DNA of 64,000 nucleotides from positions 237,941 to 301,940 of the forward strand of contig BCIM01000016.1 of NCBI GenBank assembly GCA_039545315.1, read 5' to 3'. This DNA comes from Kondoa malvinella (Eukaryota; Basidiomycota; Agaricostilbomycetes; Agaricostilbales; Kondoaceae). The notes beneath the pieces are model-generated. The model was not told the DNA's origin, did not search any database, and was given only the letters and a program-made list of their open reading frames with translations. Every line of letters starts with the position of its first letter. The stretch's first letter is position 1. This document shows, in pieces, positions 48,484-60,856 of the stretch. A program made the translations under genes and the position numbers.

Positions 48484-48946
48484 TCTTTGACGAGGTAATG
48501 CAAGCGAGTCTGTTGGGCCACTGGTGGTACTGCTCGTGCGAAAGAGCGAAGTAGTGGTATTCGGAGACTGGTCCAAGTGATAAGTGAAGGGTTTTGACTG
48601 GTTGGAACCAATAGACAGAGCTCTGCCACGGTGTATGTCAGCAATAAGATCTTTAGTGCTGCTGCTAAGCCTACTCTGCCATGGAACACGATCCTTCGCG
48701 GAAAAGAGAAGAAAACAACAACAGCGCGTCGCGTCATAATGCGTGAAAACACTCCGAGTGCTCTACAGCCTTGAGCGAGACCAGGGTGTACAACACAATA
48801 GTGCACCTCAACTACTGACGCCAGCTCAAAAAGTAGGCACACTTTGCGAGTACCAGTGCTTCTCATTCCGGTTAACCATCTAATTGCAATAGCCGATACC
48901 ATCATCGAGCAGATGCGACCACTTGATTTGTCCACTCGACGCGATC

Positions 48947-50380
48947 ATGAGCTCTGAAGATTCGACCCTTCGATTGAGGCAGCTATTGGGTCTCGCCAGT
49001 CGGCAATTTGTCCAAAAGCAGTTTCCAGCTACACTTCAAGCGCTATCGCAAGCGTTGTATGTGTGTGCGGCCGAACTTGAGGAGCCAGCGTGGTATGAAG
49101 AGCGATGGAATGTTCCTTTGGATCCCTTCAGAGATCTCAAGAGACGGGTCATCATTCTATTAATCACCTTTTATGCAACAACATGGTCAACTCCCGCCGC
49201 CGCTGCAAAGCCAGGACATGAATCTCTCCATCCCATTCTGAAGTCGTTAGAAGCTGCCAGCTTTACTTCGTCAGGCGAAGGCCGATTGAATCTGATTGTG
49301 GAAGCTGCCGTCAATTTGCATCCTGTTAATGGCAAGTCTCCGTCTTCGAGCGCAAGAACGATGCCAATGTCCTCCGTACAATACCTTCCGCCGTCTGTCG
49401 CTGTTGCGTTGCTGCTGGCGGGTCTCAAGATGAAGGCAACAAAGCAGAAGTTGCAATTGTTGACCGACAGTTGGATGGCTGGGATACCGGAGAGTATGCT
49501 CTCGGGATTGAGGAAAGAAGGGGAAGCTACACAAGTGCAGAGTCAAAATCAAGCCGCTTTGCTCGCCTCCGTTCCTTCTCTCGATTCCTCCTTTCTTGCA
49601 GGCGGAACCAGCCGACCCTACTTGGCCGAGTTGCTTCGAGGCTATCACAAGATGGTAGAAACGTATGGTCTGATCATCCTACCTTCTGAACAACTCTTTC
49701 GTGAAGCGCACGACTGGCTGGACCGTCAGCAAGAAGGGAATAGTCGAGGCGTTCTGCCAGCAGCAACTGTCCTTGTAAGGACAACATCTGTTCAACTCTG
49801 CAAATTGTCACGCTCATGCTGCTTCTTTGTGCAGGCACTTCAAGACAAATTGGCACACCTACAAACCCAAGCTGCAACAGCTACTGAACGCGAGAAGGCA
49901 GTAGCACAGCAGCAATCGGTGCGTCGGCAAACAGCCAGCGAACGCAGCGGAATCAAGCACGAGTACACCAAACCAGTCGAGCCAAGTAAAGGCCAAAGCG
50001 ATGGATCCAGTTCATCAGCTTCAGCATCATCCTCTCCGACATCGGAGAGTCGTCAGCGAGATAGAGAAGAGACCGGGAGTCGGAGAGTAATCACAGTGCA
50101 TAATGGCGATCAGCAAGCGCAAGGCTTCTGGGCTCGGCTGCACCAATCCACATTCCGTCCATTCGACTCGGCTACATCCTCGATACTAGATCAGCCAAGG
50201 TCGCCTTCGGCGATGCTTTCTGTTCTGGCCAACATGATGACACCGCAACTATTCCAATACGCCTTGACGCTTCTTCTGGCCTGGTATTTGTTCCGGCGAT
50301 CAGGACGTAATCGAATGAGATTCTGGTTGCAGAGGATAGCGCAAACGGTCCGCTTAGGTGTCAAGACTACCAGCTTGTAA
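48947..50380 (+). CDS. Tail-anchored membrane protein (Pex26/Pex15-like possibility)
   Basis: Two exons, 48947-49774 and 49835-50380, flank a 60-nt in-frame intron (GTAAGG...GTGCAG). The product is about 457 residues. The N-terminal half is helical with Trp and Leu motifs (LRQLLGLASRQFVQKQF, LEEPAWYEERWNVPLDPF) and resembles a helical-repeat cytosolic domain. A coiled segment (LQDKLAHLQTQAATATERE) and a Ser-rich linker follow. A single hydrophobic segment LFQYALTLLLAWYLF lies about 25-40 residues from the end and is followed by a basic tail (RRSGRNRMRFWLQR), typical of tail-anchored ER, mitochondrial or peroxisomal proteins. Overall form fits fungal Pex26/Pex15, the Pex1/Pex6 anchor, but that family diverges fast and I see no diagnostic motif. 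Confidence 0.65.
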   Translation: MSSEDSTLRLRQLLGLASRQFVQKQFPATLQALSQALYVCAAELEEPAWYEERWNVPLDPFRDLKRRVIILLITFYATTWSTPAAAAKPGHESLHPILKSLEAASFTSSGEGRLNLIVEAAVNLHPVNGKSPSSSARTMPMSSVQYLPPSVAVALLLAGLKMKATKQKLQLLTDSWMAGIPESMLSGLRKEGEATQVQSQNQAALLASVPSLDSSFLAGGTSRPYLAELLRGYHKMVETYGLIILPSEQLFREAHDWLDRQQEGNSRGVLPAATVLVRTTSVQLCKLSRSCCFFVQALQDKLAHLQTQAATATEREKAVAQQQSVRRQTASERSGIKHEYTKPVEPSKGQSDGSSSSASASSSPTSESRQRDREETGSRRVITVHNGDQQAQGFWARLHQSTFRPFDSATSSILDQPRSPSAMLSVLANMMTPQLFQYALTLLLAWYLFRRSGRNRMRFWLQRIAQTVRLGVKTTSL

Positions 50381-50449
50381 TGTATGCAACAACCATAGTC
50401 GACTCTGTACAATTGCGGATCATCTTTCATACAACGGTTGACTTTCTTC

Positions 50450-53328
50450 TCAACCGAAAAGGCCTTCACCGAGCAATCCTTTCGCTTGCACTTTGATACA
50501 CAGTCGTTAGAGCATTGTTTAGGGTCTGATGAGAAGGCTGCTTACGGTTCTCGCGCACGCGCTCAATCAAATCAGCCTTCTTACCGCTCAGTTTGCAATT
50601 GTTTTGACGAAGATGATTCTTCAGTTCTTCATTACTGAGGCAGACGGGGAGCTAAACATGAGCCACTCGGAGTCACCTTGAAGGCTTATGCAACTTACAG
50701 GAGCTTGATTTGGGTTTGGGATTGAAATCTTCCAACGATGTATTCCTCTTGATTCTCCGGATCGTCTTCAGAATCGGCCGAGGCGCGTTTTCTCTTGGGC
50801 GCGGCGGCTTTGTCCGCAACTTTCAGCGCTTTCGCTACTCCTGGATGATCCTCTGCCACAGTCTCCATGTCTACCTTGAAGCTGTTCATGAGGTCGCCGG
50901 CGCGCTATATCATTCGTGTCAACCTTCTTATCCCTCTGCAGTGCATTGGAGCATCACTGACCTTTTTGATCTCGTGATACAGCGGAAGCTGGACGACTGT
51001 CACCGCAACGCACTATAACTGACCAGAATGTCTGCTCACCGTCTGATCAACCACTTCTGGCAAGGCCTCTTTGAGTGCGATGGCGGTCAACGCTTCATAG
51101 TGGTGGTTCAGTTCTGCATTAACGGGTTATGAGACAACTCTTTGCCGCATTCACCTACTGGACACTGACCAGGATTTGGATAGACATCAGGATCATAGGT
51201 CTGCTTTAGTTTACCCATGATCTTCTTCATGGTGTCAATGGCTTTGTTGCTCAACGATTCTACACACGTAGGTATCAGATACGATGATTGCAATACTGGC
51301 TCGCTAGACTTACCCTCCTCCTCGTCATAGAGACAATTCTGCGTTGCTTTAACATCCAAGGATCGCAAATCGTCCGCAAAGCAAAGTTGAATTAAGTGCA
51401 TCCCAGGCGCGTTGAGCTGCGTGCCCTGTTTGTCAAACGTCTCCTCCTGTTTGTTTCCGCCATCAGAACCCCTTTTATGTCTAAAGTGGGCATACCTGAG
51501 GCATCACCAGTACATGCACCGGAGCTGTGTTGCGTCGAGGAAGGAGCAAGCCCAGACCAGCCTTGCCCTTTTCTAGCATGACCTGCAGAAGAGCAGCAAA
51601 GGTTCGTGTACTGCCGGTCCAAACCTGAAGCCAGGAGCCGCAAGTCAGAAGATATGACGCTCCTGCACTCCGCTCACCTTTTCTGTAGGATAGACGAAGT
51701 GACTGTGCTTTACTTGATGCTCGATTGGGAAGCGATCCGGATTCACAAATCCCAACAGACGTAGCGCTGCAACGAGGAAAGTCAGCTCTACCCGCATGCC
51801 ACAGGATGCCAGACCGACAAGGCTTCATGCCCAATGTCTTCAGCGTTGTAATGTCGTCCTTTTCAAACACAACTTTCTCTTGCTTTGAAGCCTTTTGGCC
51901 AACTGGAAAATAGGGTTTTATGTGCTTGACATCCAACGGCCGACCTTGCTGCTGTAGATTAGACAGACGAGCGCCACAAGAAGAGAGGGAGCTCACTGCG
52001 TCACCGTATTCAGTCACCTGCTTGACCTCTGCAATCTCTCTTGCCGACGTGTCCACCTGTACAGCTGCTACCTTCTTGGTTTCGTTAATCAAGGTGTATC
52101 CCTGGATGCTGATCTCTAGTCCTTTGGCGAGAATGAAAGGAATCGTGAAGGCAGTCCGTTTTGGTGAGGTTCGTATCTTGAGCTGCGCTTTCAATTCGCT
52201 GAAAAGCTCGTCTGTGCTGGACAGAAGAAAGAATTGATCGGGAGACTCGAAGTCCACGTGAGAATCGAGCAAATCCTGAGCTCTCCTGCATGAGCTGCCT
52301 GCTATTGGGCAAGCGAGAGCGCTCACCCACCGCGTAGAACTTGCTGACATCGAATTGCTGATCTGGGGGAGAGATGAAGAAAGGGATGATCTTGAAGCCC
52401 ATCTCTTGCAGATCCTGGAAGAAATATTGTGCTTTGTTCGGATCCTGCATACAAGTCTTTCAAGCGGGAAGGCGTACGTTGGCGCGAGTTTTAGCAGCCG
52501 CTTGCAATTGAGCTCCACCCTCATGTCGAAGAGGATCATCGTTATCCGTTATCAGAAAAATTCGCGTGCTGTTGTAGTTACTAGCTCTGCTGCACGCTTC
52601 TAGTCGAAGTCTGGGGTACGAGATCTGCATCACCTACCGACTTCGATACATGGAATTGCAGGCAGAGAAGGCGCTTGGAAGTTGACTCTTCTCTTCAGAC
52701 TGCGGGCGGAAGCGATGTGACAGGTATTGAGGATCCTTTTCCGACTCTAGGCCATGGTCAATTCTTCGTAAGAGTCTGATAGCCCGCGTGGATTCGTACC
52801 TTCTATCAAGAGCTTGAGTTTCTGAATAAACTCTACGCCAACTTGTTCTAAATCTTGAAGGAGATAGATGTGGTCCCATCCATCGCCTCCAATGTCGACA
52901 CGCTCTTCCTAGGCAGACGCAAACGTCATGAGCAGAACAGTAACCAAGCAGATGCTGACTGACGGTGTCGAACAGCAAGACTCCCACTTTGTCCTTGGCA
53001 CTGGTAGTTACTTTCCTCTTGCAGAATGCGAGCAATTCCTTGAAGATACTGAGCAGTGCTGGCTGTTTCGCGTTCCCTTCCTCATCCTTTGCCGACACCA
53101 AGGAGGCCGAGGATTGTATGCAGAACAATACGGCGTCTCTGGTATTCTCGTACTGCTCCTAAGCGCCAGCGAACGCTTCAGCTGCTTTGGATGGACTCGA
53201 GTAGACACAAATACCTCGTCAAGCTCTTCCTCATCTAGATGCGCATCAATTGAGTCAGCCGCTCAAAGCCTGTGTGATCGTCATCGTGCGCCCTCACCCG
53301 TGTCCACCTCTTTGAGCCATTCCGACAT
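50450..53328 (-). CDS. YKU70: Ku70 DNA end-binding protein
   Basis: One half of the Ku heterodimer that loads on DNA ends for non-homologous end joining and telomere protection. ATG 53328 gives MSEWLKEVDT. An intron joins to DEEELDE and then to EQYENTRDAVLFCIQSSASL, the vWA-type N-terminal fold, continuing LLSIFKELLAFCKRKVTT and DKVGVLLFDT, then EERVDIGGDGWDHIYLLQDL. The Ku beta-barrel core follows (ELKAQLKIRTSPKRTAFTIP, GLEISIQGYTLINETKKVA). Then come the DNA-binding arm and a C-terminal SAP domain LSNEELKNHLRQNNCKLSGK. A last intron (about 50481-50541, donor GTAAGC) would end the protein PKGLLGEGLFG at 50450. Without it the stop is at 50466. More than ten introns are present; some internal junctions were not fixed. 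Confidence 0.88.
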
Positions 53329-54179
53329 GCTCGCGGTTGCTCAATGACTCTGGGGATGCTGATAAATATTGATATGCAGGTCAAATGTTGTGCTCTGGTT
53401 GGCCAATAGTACTATCTAATGACAAAGGATCCCTTTTCTTGCGGTCCATCTGCAAGCAATTGCGTCTCGACTGATTCTATAATCATATGACGCGCACATG
53501 TCCAAAGTTTGGTCGACGCGTATTGCTGTCTCTCACATACCTACACCAGCAGCCGGAGGGCCTGCCTTTAGAGCCTTCTCACTGTCAAGGAAGTGTCAAT
53601 GCTTGCCATCATGATGCGAGAAACTCGAGGCAAGACTGACAATGACGCTAAAGCTTCAGCGTTGCCTGCAGCCTCGCCTCTGCAAGCGAGGTGAGTATCC
53701 AAGCAGTACAAGTGTTCGAGACGATCACTCACTGTACTGTTCCATCCTTTTGTCGACCGGTGTAAGCTACATCCGATCACTGTCATGATTGAGATGGATT
53801 TACAGATGCATTCTTCACGAATCCAGCCAGCTCCATCGACTTTGCTTGCTTTTGAGTGAAATCTCGAAAGCAGACGCCTGATGCAAGTAGATCTTTAGTG
53901 GGTGAAGCTTGCTCTGAGGGCATTGCGGACCTTGCACTCTGCCAGTCACCTACGCGCAACAAGGCGTAGACATGAACACGCTGCGGTCGTCACGAGTGGA
54001 GCGAACACACTTTAAAGCCAATCTTCTGCATTAGTTTACAACCTACCGATGGTTACGAATGTTGAGGCAGCTCGAGTAAAGTTGTAATGTACATAGCCAC
54101 TTGCTCATTGCTAAACAGCCTAAATACAAACAATAGCACTGCGTACTCTTTGATTCTCCCCAATCTACGTAATGCAGAG
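53329..54179. other. Intergenic region with an unresolved open stretch
   Basis: About 850 bases between Ku70 and Nup82, both on the minus strand. A plus-strand stretch near 53575-53695 has coding-like composition (KASALPAASPLQA) followed by a GTGAGT donor, but no complete in-phase gene with acceptable intron lengths could be built. Nothing else is recognised. Confidence 0.35.
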
Positions 54180-57087
54180 TCATGCAGACTGCTCAAGACG
54201 TCCGTTGATCGCTGCGATCTTGGTTCTGGCTGAACTCATGGCATGCGCCCTGTTATACCAATCATTTCGGTCCGCTAGTATACGAGAACGCGATGACATA
54301 CTCAGTTGAGAGCATGCTCTCGATCATTCCAACTTGAGCACGGCCTATCTTTCGTGCATCTCCGCCGGCAATCTTTCCTTGTTCTTGCCCTGCTCTATCC
54401 CCAAGCAGTTCGACCTGTCTCTTCAAGCGACCGATTCGATCTTGTGAGCCTTTGCCGCTTTGCGTAGACCCCATGTCGGCTTGAAGACGATCGAGTTCGG
54501 TAAACCAGTCCGTTTCGTACGTACTCAAGACAGGCTCGTGCCCGTCCATCAGCCGTTGGAGCAGTCGGTCTGCTCGCGTTAACAAGTTTTGTTGCGCGGA
54601 TTCCGTCGCGGCGAGCCTCTTGTTCAATTCCGAAGGGCCTTCATCTGCGGCGGCCGACTTGACGCTCCTGCGCAACTCGTCAAACTTTTGCAGTTGCTTG
54701 CCAAGCTCTTTACATTGCAGTTCGAAACGATTCTGGACCGAATTACTGGCGGTTACCAAATCGCGTATTGATGTTCGCATCGAGGCGACGGTCTGTCCTA
54801 AAAAGCGTAACGTATCCGAGTTGATTTCCAGAGGCTGCTGCGCGTGCTTCACTGGCAAGACGAAGCGCGGCGTGGCAGTCCGACCAGACATGTCTAAACG
54901 TTTGGACGGTTCGAATACTGGGCGAGAGATGATCGGAATGTATGTCGGTAATTGTTGTTGCAGCCCGCCTGAGGCAGGTAATGGTAGATTAGGTGCTGAA
55001 GCTTCTGTTGAACGGTGCCGGGACGGTGGGACTAGAGCTAGTTCGATTGCGACCAGCTGAAGCGAGCTCGAGAGCGCCAAAAGGGTGTAGCCCAGATATA
55101 CGTCTTTCAAAACAGCGAGTGCGTTGATCGGGATTGCAGAGGTGGTCGGTGTTAACGGCAACGTTTTGAGCAACCAGCTAACTTCTGTAGCTGTTCGTAG
55201 CGAAGCGGTATCCCTGAGTGCCTCTGCCTGGCCTGACCGTAACGCTGAAAGCAAAGGGTGAAGCCAGCTGCTCAGGGACAGGGAGTGAACGCCGAAGGAG
55301 TGGTAGACATAGAGAGCTGAGTGATATATCGGGTCGTTTACAAGGATTGGATGATTGGTCGCCAGAGAGGAAAGGTCAGAGCTTGACTTGCGGAGAGCAG
55401 CAGAGATGCCGAGGTCAATAGATTCATACACTAACAGCGTAGGCAGGTCTTCCTCATTCTGGACAGAGAGTTCAGCGACCAGCTTTGATGCACAGTAGCT
55501 TGTCTTACCTGAGTCGCCCAACGCCCTTCAATCTTCTCTACTTCCAAGCAAACATCAATCTTCCCATCCGAATAGCTCATCAAAATAATGCCCATCTCTG
55601 ACTCTTCGCTCTCTGCTTCGCCAAGTGCAGCTGACACGTACGCTATATCGCATGCATTGCTTTCGACTTCGCCTTCTAGTTCAAGGGGCGCTGGCTGTAA
55701 CAAGAACGGTCCTTGACGACGGGGCTTGTTCCAACGAGCCATATCTTTGTTCATGGAAACCTTGCCGTGTTCGGAAGCCGTGTCGGCAGATGTACTGATA
55801 TTCGGTGCCTCGCTTGAAGCTGCAAGGCGGGAATGTTTAATGAGGGCGTTTACGAATTTCAATTGAGACCCTCCGCGGGCTCGATTCCGTTCAGCATGTG
55901 TCGAGTCGAATAAAGTGGATTCGTACGAGCTGGGCGAGCCCATATCGCTTTCAGAGACATTTTCATGCTTGAAGGTAACGAAACGAAACAGCGCTTCAAT
56001 GTACTGATTTGATAGAGATCTGCTCGCATTCACAGATGGGAAAGTGAGCAGATACATGCGTGTGTGGCTTGTAGTACATACGACGTCTGAGGAAGATAGG
56101 GACATGCAGCAAATAAAGTGCCATCGCGCATCAGGCAATACACCGTTAGTGGACCCCAGTCGGCCTTGCCGGATCCGAAGCATAGACCCGTGGCCTCGAG
56201 GCTGTCGTCTTCTTCCATGCCAGCACGAGCAAATGAAGCTTGTGACGCCGCCGAGTAGGACCTGGACCGTTGAAATGAAGGCTGCGATAGCGTAGATTGT
56301 GCAAAGTCCAGGGTATTGACAGGATCTGATACATCTGCGTTCAGATCGAATTCTCGCAACACAGCATCTTGTGTAAGTACGCAGAGTGTCGCTCCTTGAT
56401 GTCCGAGAGGATGCCATTTTACCGAAGCGATAGCTGAAGAACGAGGGCCATGGTGGTACTGGCCGACGCTAGCCGTACGACATTCGATCTTGTTGGAAAG
56501 TAAGGCGTTCCATTCCTTTCGCGGTAAAACCACGACAACAACTTCTGAGCGTCCGACGACAGCGAGTAGCTTCGGATTCGTTGGTGAAGGAGCGAGGGCG
56601 ACAATGTCAAAGTTGATGGACAAAGCAGTGTTGAGAACCTGAAAGATCTTTGTAAGTCGTCTTGTCCTGCATGAGGAACATCAGACTGAGTTTCGCTGAC
56701 CTTGTAGGTTCCAAGCGAAGAGGAAGAGCCGCCAGGTGCTGCAGAGGACTTGGCTTTGACCTCGGCCAGACTGGCGATGCGAAGCTCTTGCCCTACAGCT
56801 ACGACAAGCTCTGTGTCGCGGACAATGGCCATGATACTTTGACGGCGAGACGGGCTTGAACTCGACGAAAGATGCAAGTGATCATTAGACAGGACTTGGG
56901 AAGCTTCTGAAGAATCATCGTCTCTGCCTATAGCGCTCAGATCTGGCGAAGCAGGCAGAGGAGCGTGGCCTTCTGCGCGCATATCATCTTGAAGTTGAAA
57001 TATGGCATGGTTTGGCAGCACGTTGAGCCAGCTCTGGTCCACTTCTTCGCTTGATGAATCGCTATCAGCAGAGTATAGCTGACTCAT
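54180..57087 (-). CDS. NUP82: Nucleoporin Nup82/Nup88 homologue
   Basis: A cytoplasmic-face nuclear pore protein with an N-terminal beta-propeller and a C-terminal coiled coil. ATG 57087 opens MSQLYSADSDSSSEEVDQSW followed by LNVLPNHAIFQL. Propeller segments include IVALAPSPTNPKLLAVVGRS, AIASVKWHPLGHQGATLCVL and LREFDLNADV, and TGLCFGSGKADWGPLTVYCL. Toward the end comes MGIILMSYSDGKIDVCLEVE, the most characteristic Nup82/88 block. The coiled coil spans about 54840-54420 (FLGQTVASMRTSIRDLVTAS, LELQCKELGKQLQKFD-like). A last 52-nt intron (54250-54301, GTATGT...AACAG) replaces an unconserved read-through tail with EAHAMSSARTKIAAINGRLE and TGA 54180. It is head-to-head with VTC1, 94 bases apart. 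Confidence 0.85.
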
Positions 57088-57181
57088 GCCCTGCCTTTTC
57101 GCTTGTCGGAATAGAGACGAGCGGACTTCTTTCGTTATTCGAGAGCAACTTGTCAGAAAACGGCCAAGGGAGAAAAAGAAG

Positions 57182-57881
57182 ATGACAGCTCTGCGCTCGC
57201 TGGGACAATACTTGGGACTTCAGTCTGCTACACCTGAGCCTGCCTCTGGCTATGGTACTGTCAATCAGCCAACTCCTACTTCCTCTTCAAGGCAACCCAC
57301 GTTCGTGACCAATTGAACCTTTGTGCTGTAGACTGAGTTTCTGACGCAGCAAGTCAAAGATTGAGCCGAAAGTCTATTTGGCTGCAGAACGCACACTGTT
57401 GTCTTGGCTTCGATTGGCTGTCTTGATTGGCAGCTTCGCCGTCGCTTTGGTGAATTCGGCAAAGCATGGCACCGGCAATCCCCTCGTCGGCAAGATCTTT
57501 GGTGTGGTGTATGCTGTCATTGGGGCTAGTACGGTGATTTATGCATGGCGAGTGTTTGAAACTCGGCGACAGCGGATAACAGCACGCTATCCTGGTCATT
57601 TCGGTAAGGATTCCCTTCACCTCGCGCTCTATTCGGTCAGCTCATTACTTGCTGTACCGCTACAAGATGAGCTATACGGTCCACCGTTGCTCTGCTTCGT
57701 CCTTTTCACCGCAGTGCTCGTCAATTTCATCTTTCAAGGTATGTCCTTCGCATTCGCAACACAAGCTGCGAGGACTGAACGCCTTCTGTGCTCTGTTGTA
57801 GTGTCCAACAGGGAACACGTCAAATCTCCCAAAGACCCGTTCATGCAATACTACTTGTCTCGCTTTATCGAAACACGGTAA
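57182..57881 (+). CDS. VTC1: Vacuolar transporter chaperone 1-like protein (VTC1, DUF202)
   Basis: A small three-helix subunit of the vacuolar polyphosphate polymerase complex. Four exons are seen. ATG 57182 opens MTALRSLGQYLGLQSATPEP. The first intron (57301-57350, GTTCGT) leads to KSKIEPKVYLAAERTLLSWL, the VTC1/DUF202 signature with basic residues before helix 1. LAVLIGSFAVALVNSAKHG, IFGVVYAVIGASTVIYAWRV and, after the intron at 57605-57666, GPPLLCFVLFTAVLVNFIFQ give the three helices. The linker FETRRQRITARYPGHFDELY matches VTC1. A last intron (about 57739-57801) precedes VSNREHVKSPKDPFMQYYL, TAA 57879. The insertion between helices 1 and 2 is a little longer than in yeast Vtc1. Confidence 0.87.
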
Positions 57882-58333
57882 TCTTTCCATCGAAACATGG
57901 TAGTCGTTCGGTTACGGGTTGCACAAGCTATCACTGGGGGCTGTACATATGTCAGGCATGGACAGAAGATCGCATTGATACGTGGTCTCGCTGAGACCGC
58001 GCTATTTTACAAAATCTCTTGATGATGCAGCAAGAGATCTGCTGCGTCCGAGATGACTTGGTTGTTGTGTGATGGCCTGCGACCCTTGGCTATCTAGTGC
58101 TGTCCAAGTTGGTCCAAGGCCATGATATGACGCGTCGAAATTTGCCCTTTGTCTTGACATCCACCCACATTTCCTGCATTGGTGGTCAAGCAGTCACATA
58201 GACTCGCTCATTCTATACCCCTTCACTTGTTTCGCATTGCGCTGGGCGCCTGCTTTCACCCCAATTATTTCCATCCAATGTAAAGCCGCGCACATGATCG
58301 CAGCCTGCAACTGACTTGCGATACAGCACGACA
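57882..58333. other. Intergenic spacer
   Basis: About 450 bases between two plus-strand genes, with no supported gene or RNA. It presumably holds the promoter of the next gene. Confidence 0.35.
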
Positions 58334-60173
58334 ATGGCATCGAATGGTATCGTAGCTGGTAGCCTGGCTGAGCGAATAAAGAAACTGAACGCTGCGCGGG
58401 ACGGGTCTGGAGAGAAGAAAGCACATACACCTCTGGTGAGCTTGTCTTGTGCTCTGCCTCTTGTCCCAAGGCTTATTGCTTGCTAGGCTCCTGGAGAGTT
58501 GCGTAAAAGGAGAGAGAACTTTGAGCGAGAGGGCGATGAAGCGCTGATTCCCAAATCATCTTTTGGGCTTGGACTTCCTTCCACCAACACAAGATCGGGC
58601 TTGGACAGATATCGCGTTGCGTCAACGCCTCATCAATACGTCCCAATGTCGACCTCGACAGGCCCTGGTCGCTCAGTGTCGGCAGCAGCGCCTCTGTCTT
58701 CCAAGCTACCGAACGCAAAGTCTCAAACCTCTATGTTATCGACTGACAGTTCAGCTGCCAAGTTGCCTGTCACGACCGTTCCAGACTCTGAACCGGAACG
58801 CTCAGATCAGCTTGCCACGATATCAAGCTCTGATGCAGATGAACAGCCAGAAGATCCCGAACCCCAGTCGCACAGCACTCCGCATCCCGAAGCAGTGCCT
58901 TCAATCAGCACAGCTGAGATTGAGGAAATGGATACGCCCCAAGAATTAAGCAACGAGTCTAGGGAAGTACAAGTGACAGCAGATGCCCAACTTCCCCCAA
59001 GTATGTTGCAAGAAGAGACAATGGCTCTGGACGTAATTGCCGATTACTGTATGCTGCCAAGCTTGCGCAGTATCTACAGAACAGACGCTGACAGAGAATG
59101 CATGATAGCGGACGAGCCTGTGCAGTCTATCAACTCGGACAATGCATCAGCCGCATCTCCCTCACAAGCTCAGACCGATCAGAAAGGCGTTTCTCCCGAC
59201 GATATAGAGCGTCTAGCTCTAAGCGCATCGAATGCTTCTGTCTTGACGGATCAGCTAGGCTCGCCAGACGAACTTGAACTCACAAGTGCACCAACACCAG
59301 CTGAGCTTGCCCCATCTCCTTCATCGGCTGGTAGTCGACAATCTTCTGCAGCCAGCTCGCCTGCCAAATCCCGCAGAACTTCTGCGATACCCGCTCTTCC
59401 AATGCCACCTCGTCTTGAACACGAAGAAACCGACCTAGCAGATACTTCGTTAAACAAAGAAACGCCCGAGGTAACGCCAATTTTGCACCAAGCACCAAAT
59501 TTTGCGGCCTCTCCAGGTGACGGAACCAATGGATCTCTGCATCCAGACGATGATGAGGAGAAAGAAGACGTAGCAAATCTCCATCATTCGACTTTGCCTG
59601 TGGGAACAATCGAGGGCGCACGGGACTATGAACGCGATGTCGGGCAAGAAGAAGAAGAGATGGAACCCTTGGTCCGTTGTTCGGCCTGCGGTCTGTAAGT
59701 CTGTCCGTATCGATTCATTGGATCTGTTGATCGAGATTTGGCGCAGCGACGTGCCCTTGTTTGCCTTAGGCGACCACATCTGCCATACGGCAGCAGAGTA
59801 CACCTCTCGCCAGCATGACGCTTCTCGACCACCTCCGCAGGATATGCCGAGCGAGGAGGTCGAAGGCGAGCCTAGCCCAACATTATCCCAACAGCCTGTT
59901 TCCCCGCTGCCCGAAGATATCCATTACCCTGAAGAGCGTAGTCTCTCTGCAAAGAGAACATCGAGTCCGGCCCTGTCCACTGCGTCTCTAGAAGGCTTGC
60001 GTCGGCGAGTCTCTTCGCGTTCGCAAGCGGACACGGAATCTGTTTCGACAAAGAGACACGGCAGCAATACATGTTCTATCTCTTCCTCGCCCAGCACTAG
60101 CGCGCACAAGACTTTGGCGGAAATGGAACAGGATGAGGAGCCCGAATCCGGCTACGTTACCTTACTAAAGTGA
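58334..60173 (+). CDS. Disordered protein with C-terminal CxxC...HxxC motif
   Basis: Three exons. ATG 58334 gives MASNGIVAGSLAERIKKLNA. An intron (about 58436-58486, GTGAGC...GCTAG) joins to APGELRKRRENFEREGDEAL. The long second exon is Ser/Pro/Glu-rich and mostly disordered. Its end, EPLVRCSACGL, is split from the last exon by a 51-nt intron (from 59697, GTAAGT...GCGCAG). Splicing creates CSACGLDVPLFALGDHICH, a compact CxxC-x11-HxxC(H) array that looks like a small zinc-binding unit. The rest is Ser-rich and ends MEQDEEPESGYVTLLK, TGA 60171. The gene is unrecognised; the zinc unit is the only ordered feature. Confidence 0.65.
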
Positions 60174-60856
60174 CGACAAGAGAAGGAGTGTGGTATTGCT
60201 TGAACAAGACGTAGCAAGGGTAATGCAGTTGTGCAGACAATGCAAATATACTAGACACGTGTAGCGAATGCGAAAACTCGTCTCAGGATACAACAGAGAG
60301 CCTTTGGTCGGCTTGACTGTACCAACGATATGCGTTGTCCACAAAACCAGTCGAAGCGGTGTAATTCCTTGAAGCGTATCAGGGGGAGGAAAGAACCCGT
60401 CGTACACACGCTAAATGAAATATAGGTTGCCATCTGTCTGCTGACTGGGACCGTGATCGCTCCGAAGGCACGAGGAAATTTACCACATTAGGGTAGTTCA
60501 AACGGCGTCGGGGCCAGGACAGACAGCGATACAGAGGAAAGAGTCTCCAGCATTGTAGCAAAGCCAATATCTAAGTCCATTCTGGACATATCTTCTGTCC
60601 AGCACGTGTCTGGGACCAGATCGGAACAGCGAGGAGTATACATGCGTTCTGCTCCTCGAAACAAAAGCTGAGAAATTGGCTCGCATGCAGAACCTATCAT
60701 ACCGAATGTATTCGATGAGCCTGCAACATACCTACAGACAGTCAGACAGTAGTCTTGCGTTAAATATACTAGAGCCAGAGCCCAGTGCAAAGGCAATAAG
60801 AGGTAGACCGACAATGAGTCCGATGATGCGGACCGATACTTACTTATTCTCAACCT

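Noticed and set aside
53575..53870. Small spliced gene in the Ku70/Nup82 spacer
   Set aside because: A coding-like segment and a GTGAGT donor exist, but the only in-phase reconstruction needs a 22-nt intron.
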